NCBI GenBank assembly: GCA_003298465.1
Contig: QNGA01000008.1
Location: 189,204-253,203 of the forward strand
Origin: a halophilic archaeon
Lineage (GTDB): Archaea > Halobacteriota > Halobacteria > Halobacteriales > Haladaptataceae
Length of the DNA stretch: 64,000 nt
Direction: 5' to 3'
Under the pieces are notes generated by a model. It worked only from the letters and a program-made list of their open reading frames with translations. It made no database searches and was not told the DNA's origin. The position numbers were made by a program, and so were the translations under genes. The stretch's first letter is position 1. Each line of letters opens with the position of its first letter. This document shows positions 62,087-64,000 of this stretch, piece after piece.

Positions 62087-62377
62087 ATGCACGATCTCAC
62101 TGGCTTTCAACGCGACCTGCTGTACGTCGTCAATGGCTTAGACGACCCACACGGACTCGCCATCAAAGACGAACTCGAAGGTTATTATGAAGAGGACGTC
62201 CACCATGGGCGTCTATATCCCAACCTGGATACACTCGTCGAGAAAGGGCTTGTTGAGAAGGGTGAGATAGACGACCGAACGAACGTTTACACGCTTACTC
62301 GACGTGGCAAACGAGAAATTGAGGCACGCAACGACTGGGAACAGCAGTATCTCGACCAGGACGCTCCGACAGCCTGA
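62087..62377 (+). CDS. PadR-family transcriptional regulator
   Basis: 96 residues from ATG 62087 (MHDLTGFQRDLLYVVNGL). The PadR winged helix follows: IKDELEGYYEEDVHHGRLYP, NLDTLVEKGLVEKGEIDDRT and NVYTLTRRGKREI. A TATA-like tract (tttaatag) sits about 35 bases upstream. It lies just downstream of the polymerase and may respond to a phenolic or drug-like ligand, or act as the module's regulator. Confidence 0.9.
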   Translation: MHDLTGFQRDLLYVVNGLDDPHGLAIKDELEGYYEEDVHHGRLYPNLDTLVEKGLVEKGEIDDRTNVYTLTRRGKREIEARNDWEQQYLDQDAPTA

Positions 62378-62436
62378 CAAACTCGCTCTATAGCCGTCCG
62401 TTCCATTGGCTGCTAGAAGCTAGTATTTCTGACTGC

Positions 62437-62580
62437 TTAGAGGAGTTGACGTCCACAATGAGGACATGTGTCTTGCTGTTCTTCCACTGTTTCACCGCAT
62501 CCAGGACACTCAAACTCAATATCTGCGAAAAGTAGCGAATTATTTCGAAATGCCGTCCAGAGATCCGCTATCTTACCCAT
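62437..62580 (-). CDS. 47-residue zinc-ribbon protein
   Basis: ATG 62580 to TAA 62437. The product has ECPGCGETVEEQQDTCPHCG, a clean double CxxC zinc ribbon. It is preceded by GKIADLWTAFRNNSLLF. Such stand-alone zinc ribbons are common in haloarchaea; function unknown. It converges with padR. Confidence 0.65.
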   Translation of the reverse strand: MGKIADLWTAFRNNSLLFADIEFECPGCGETVEEQQDTCPHCGRQLL

Positions 62581-62839
62581 ACCTCGTGGCTATCAACGGT
62601 CCATCTATAGGCCTTCTGGTAAAGGGCGAAACCTCTTTAAAACTAAGCTCATATTTATTTCTTCAACTCACCGACAAGGGCTATCTCAAGTAGAACCTGA
62701 CAACAGCGACGATTCGCCGAGAGCCGAATTTTGACGCTATCGCGCTACTCCTGAGGGTAATAGACCCCCATGCAGATGAGTTGCCCGACGACTGGCCGTA
62801 CCGAAGCAGGAAAATTCCAGAAATCACAGCCCTGTCTTA

Positions 62840-63328
62840 TCAGTGAACAGGAGGAAGTGCTGATCGCTCTTCGCCGGTGAGGAATGCGTGTGCCTGCTGT
62901 GGCGAGAGGTGTTCAATTGTAAGTGAGTCGAACTTACAGTCGGTATAGAAATCGAGAAGCGATGACTTGGCGGGAAATTGGAGGAGGCACCGCCAGAACG
63001 TCTGGTCGGCTCGACCGAACAAGACGATGGCATCGTGGGCCTGAATTGTCTCTATGAAGTGAGCGAGATCACCGGTTAGATCGGTATTCCAGCGGACACT
63101 GTACTGGACACGATCATTACACTCGGTTTGCTGGGAGACCGATTCGACGTCAGAGGCAGTGTTGAGACGCTCTGCGAGCACCTCGCTCTCGGCCCCATAC
63201 GCCCAAAATCGGGGGAGGATTTCCGTCTCGGGGTCGCCGAGCGTGGCGAATTCAAGATAGGTTGCTGGGCCGAGTGAGAGTGGGCGAGCAAGGTCGAGCT
63301 CCTGCATCGGTAGTTGAATCTGATACAT
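62840..63328 (-). CDS. Bat-type sensor domain without its HTH
   Basis: 162 residues from ATG 63328 (MYQIQLPMQELDLARPLSLG). The sequence resembles the N-terminal ligand-binding part of HTH-10 (bacterio-opsin activator-like) regulators, including TLGDPETEILPRFWAYGAES. The usual C-terminal HTH is missing; the protein ends EERSALPPVH at a stop. It may be a truncated gene or a short anti-regulator. Start upstream at 63373 is possible. Confidence 0.6.
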   Translation of the reverse strand: MYQIQLPMQELDLARPLSLGPATYLEFATLGDPETEILPRFWAYGAESEVLAERLNTASDVESVSQQTECNDRVQYSVRWNTDLTGDLAHFIETIQAHDAIVLFGRADQTFWRCLLQFPAKSSLLDFYTDCKFDSLTIEHLSPQQAHAFLTGEERSALPPVH

Positions 63329-63492
63329 ACTACTGTCCTCTTTGTACGATGAAAAGAGAGTTACACAGGACAAGTATGATGTGGCCGTACTATCGCCCCA
63401 CAGAGGTCCTCATCGCCAGCAACGGTTGCCTTTCCTAATTTGATCGACTGTCTTCGTGATACAGTAACTAGGAAATGGAATACAGGATGGGC

Positions 63493-64000
63493 GGCACTGT
63501 CTAGTTTAGCTCCTCCTCGGCAGGTGTTCGATCGTCGAGCGATTGGTGCGGTCGCTGATGGTTATAATAATGCGCAAATTGTTCAAGCCACCGTTGGACG
63601 CTGGGCTGACTGCCAACCCACGACGTATGAAAGCGGTCAATACGCTGTTTAAGCGTGTGAAACCATTTTTCAATCAGGTTTCGCTCCGTATAGTTAAGCT
63701 GACCGCTCAACCCAACTCGAAAGAGGGCAGTCCGATAGCCATAGCCATCGACGAGAAACTCAGCGTCCGAGAGATCGTGTTTCTCGGCCAGTTGGCCGAG
63801 AAACACGGCCGCTTGATCAGTGCCATGCTGCTCAAATACGGTAATATCAAGCAGCAACTTTGTGTCGGTGTCGATTGCAGCATACACCCACAACCACTCG
63901 CCGTTCACTTTGACAGCGGTTTCGTCGACCGCGACCCGCGTCGGCTGCGCCGACGGCGGGTCTGAAACGCTGTCAGCAACGCGATGCACCCACTGAAAAA
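63493..64000 (-). mobile_element. IS6-family insertion sequence (left end, partial)
   Basis: An element end is visible at 63493 (GGCACTGTCTAG), like known haloarchaeal IS6 termini. The element encodes a DDE transposase and runs off the window. Confidence 0.75.
63501..64000 (-). CDS. IS6-family transposase (partial)
   Basis: At least 166 residues visible; the frame is open to the window end, so the N-terminus with the HTH is missing. Catalytic residues: first Asp in RVAVDETAVKVNGEWLWVYA, second in FLVDGYGYRTALF, and the Glu in RNLIEKWFHTLKQRIDRFHT. The C-terminal FAHYYNHQRPHQSLDDRTPA is characteristic. It copies the element by cointegrate formation. Nearest relatives are the ISH14/15/28-type group by recollection. 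Confidence 0.92.
   Translation of the reverse strand, partial: FQWVHRVADSVSDPPSAQPTRVAVDETAVKVNGEWLWVYAAIDTDTKLLLDITVFEQHGTDQAAVFLGQLAEKHDLSDAEFLVDGYGYRTALFRVGLSGQLNYTERNLIEKWFHTLKQRIDRFHTSWVGSQPSVQRWLEQFAHYYNHQRPHQSLDDRTPAEEELN

Overview
The window reads as haloarchaeal DNA (class Halobacteria). The proteins are strongly acidic and most genes are GC-rich. There is a TFB-type transcription factor, archaeal lipid enzymes (a GGGP synthase and a UbiA-type prenyltransferase), Tat lipoprotein signal peptides, short-leader genes with a TATA box about 28 bases upstream, and many small CPxC zinc proteins. No rRNA and one tRNA were seen. The mixture of metabolic genes, decayed genes, transposon debris, replicon-like operons and a conjugation-like cluster suggests a megaplasmid or a mosaic, plasmid-rich chromosomal region.

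Layout. 0-18 kb is mostly metabolic and redox: glutamate dehydrogenase, uroporphyrinogen-III synthase, a nucleoside deaminase, an SMR exporter, cytochrome bd oxidase (cydAB), a TFB operon, an orphan sdhB, tRNA-Glu, a truncated hemoglobin and an acyl-CoA synthetase. Decayed genes are interspersed: a D-2-hydroxyacid dehydrogenase, a halocyanin split by a small insertion, a peroxiredoxin and a TnpB tail. 18.5-31.7 kb holds three replicon-like blocks, each with a coiled-coil protein at the 3' end of its transcription unit (18.6, 21.9 and 28.4 kb). Between the first two lies a 2.6 kb gene desert with four related structured repeats. Between the last two is a metabolic insert: a FilR1-type regulator, cytochrome P450, a rhodanese and a UbiA prenyltransferase. 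31.4-35.4 kb is an AT-richer islet of unknown membrane proteins. 36-40 kb holds ordinary genes: a secreted nuclease, a Nudix hydrolase, nitronate monooxygenase and an acetyltransferase.

40.0-51.9 kb looks like a transfer module. A 1 kb non-coding array has two short motifs whose orientation flips midway. Next to it is an operon resembling a type IV secretion system: pilin-like protein, polytopic VirB6-like protein, VirB3-like protein, VirB4 ATPase, a small membrane protein and a VirD4/HerA-like ATPase, flanked by small DNA-binding regulators. 52-56 kb holds a secreted beta-helix lipoprotein, a membrane metalloprotease and GGGP synthase. 56.3-58.4 kb is an AT-rich insert encoding a UPF1/DNA2-type helicase. 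58.9-62.4 kb is a compact module of degenerate RecA-like protein, 90-residue protein, divergent family B DNA polymerase and PadR regulator. The window ends inside an IS6-family insertion sequence.

The most novel-looking signals are the four-unit structured repeat array (20.24-21.36 kb), whose G-T wobble pairs favour an RNA read from the + strand, the orientation-switching array at 40.39-41.45 kb, and the divergent polymerase module. All calls come from reading the sequence by eye; no searches were run.
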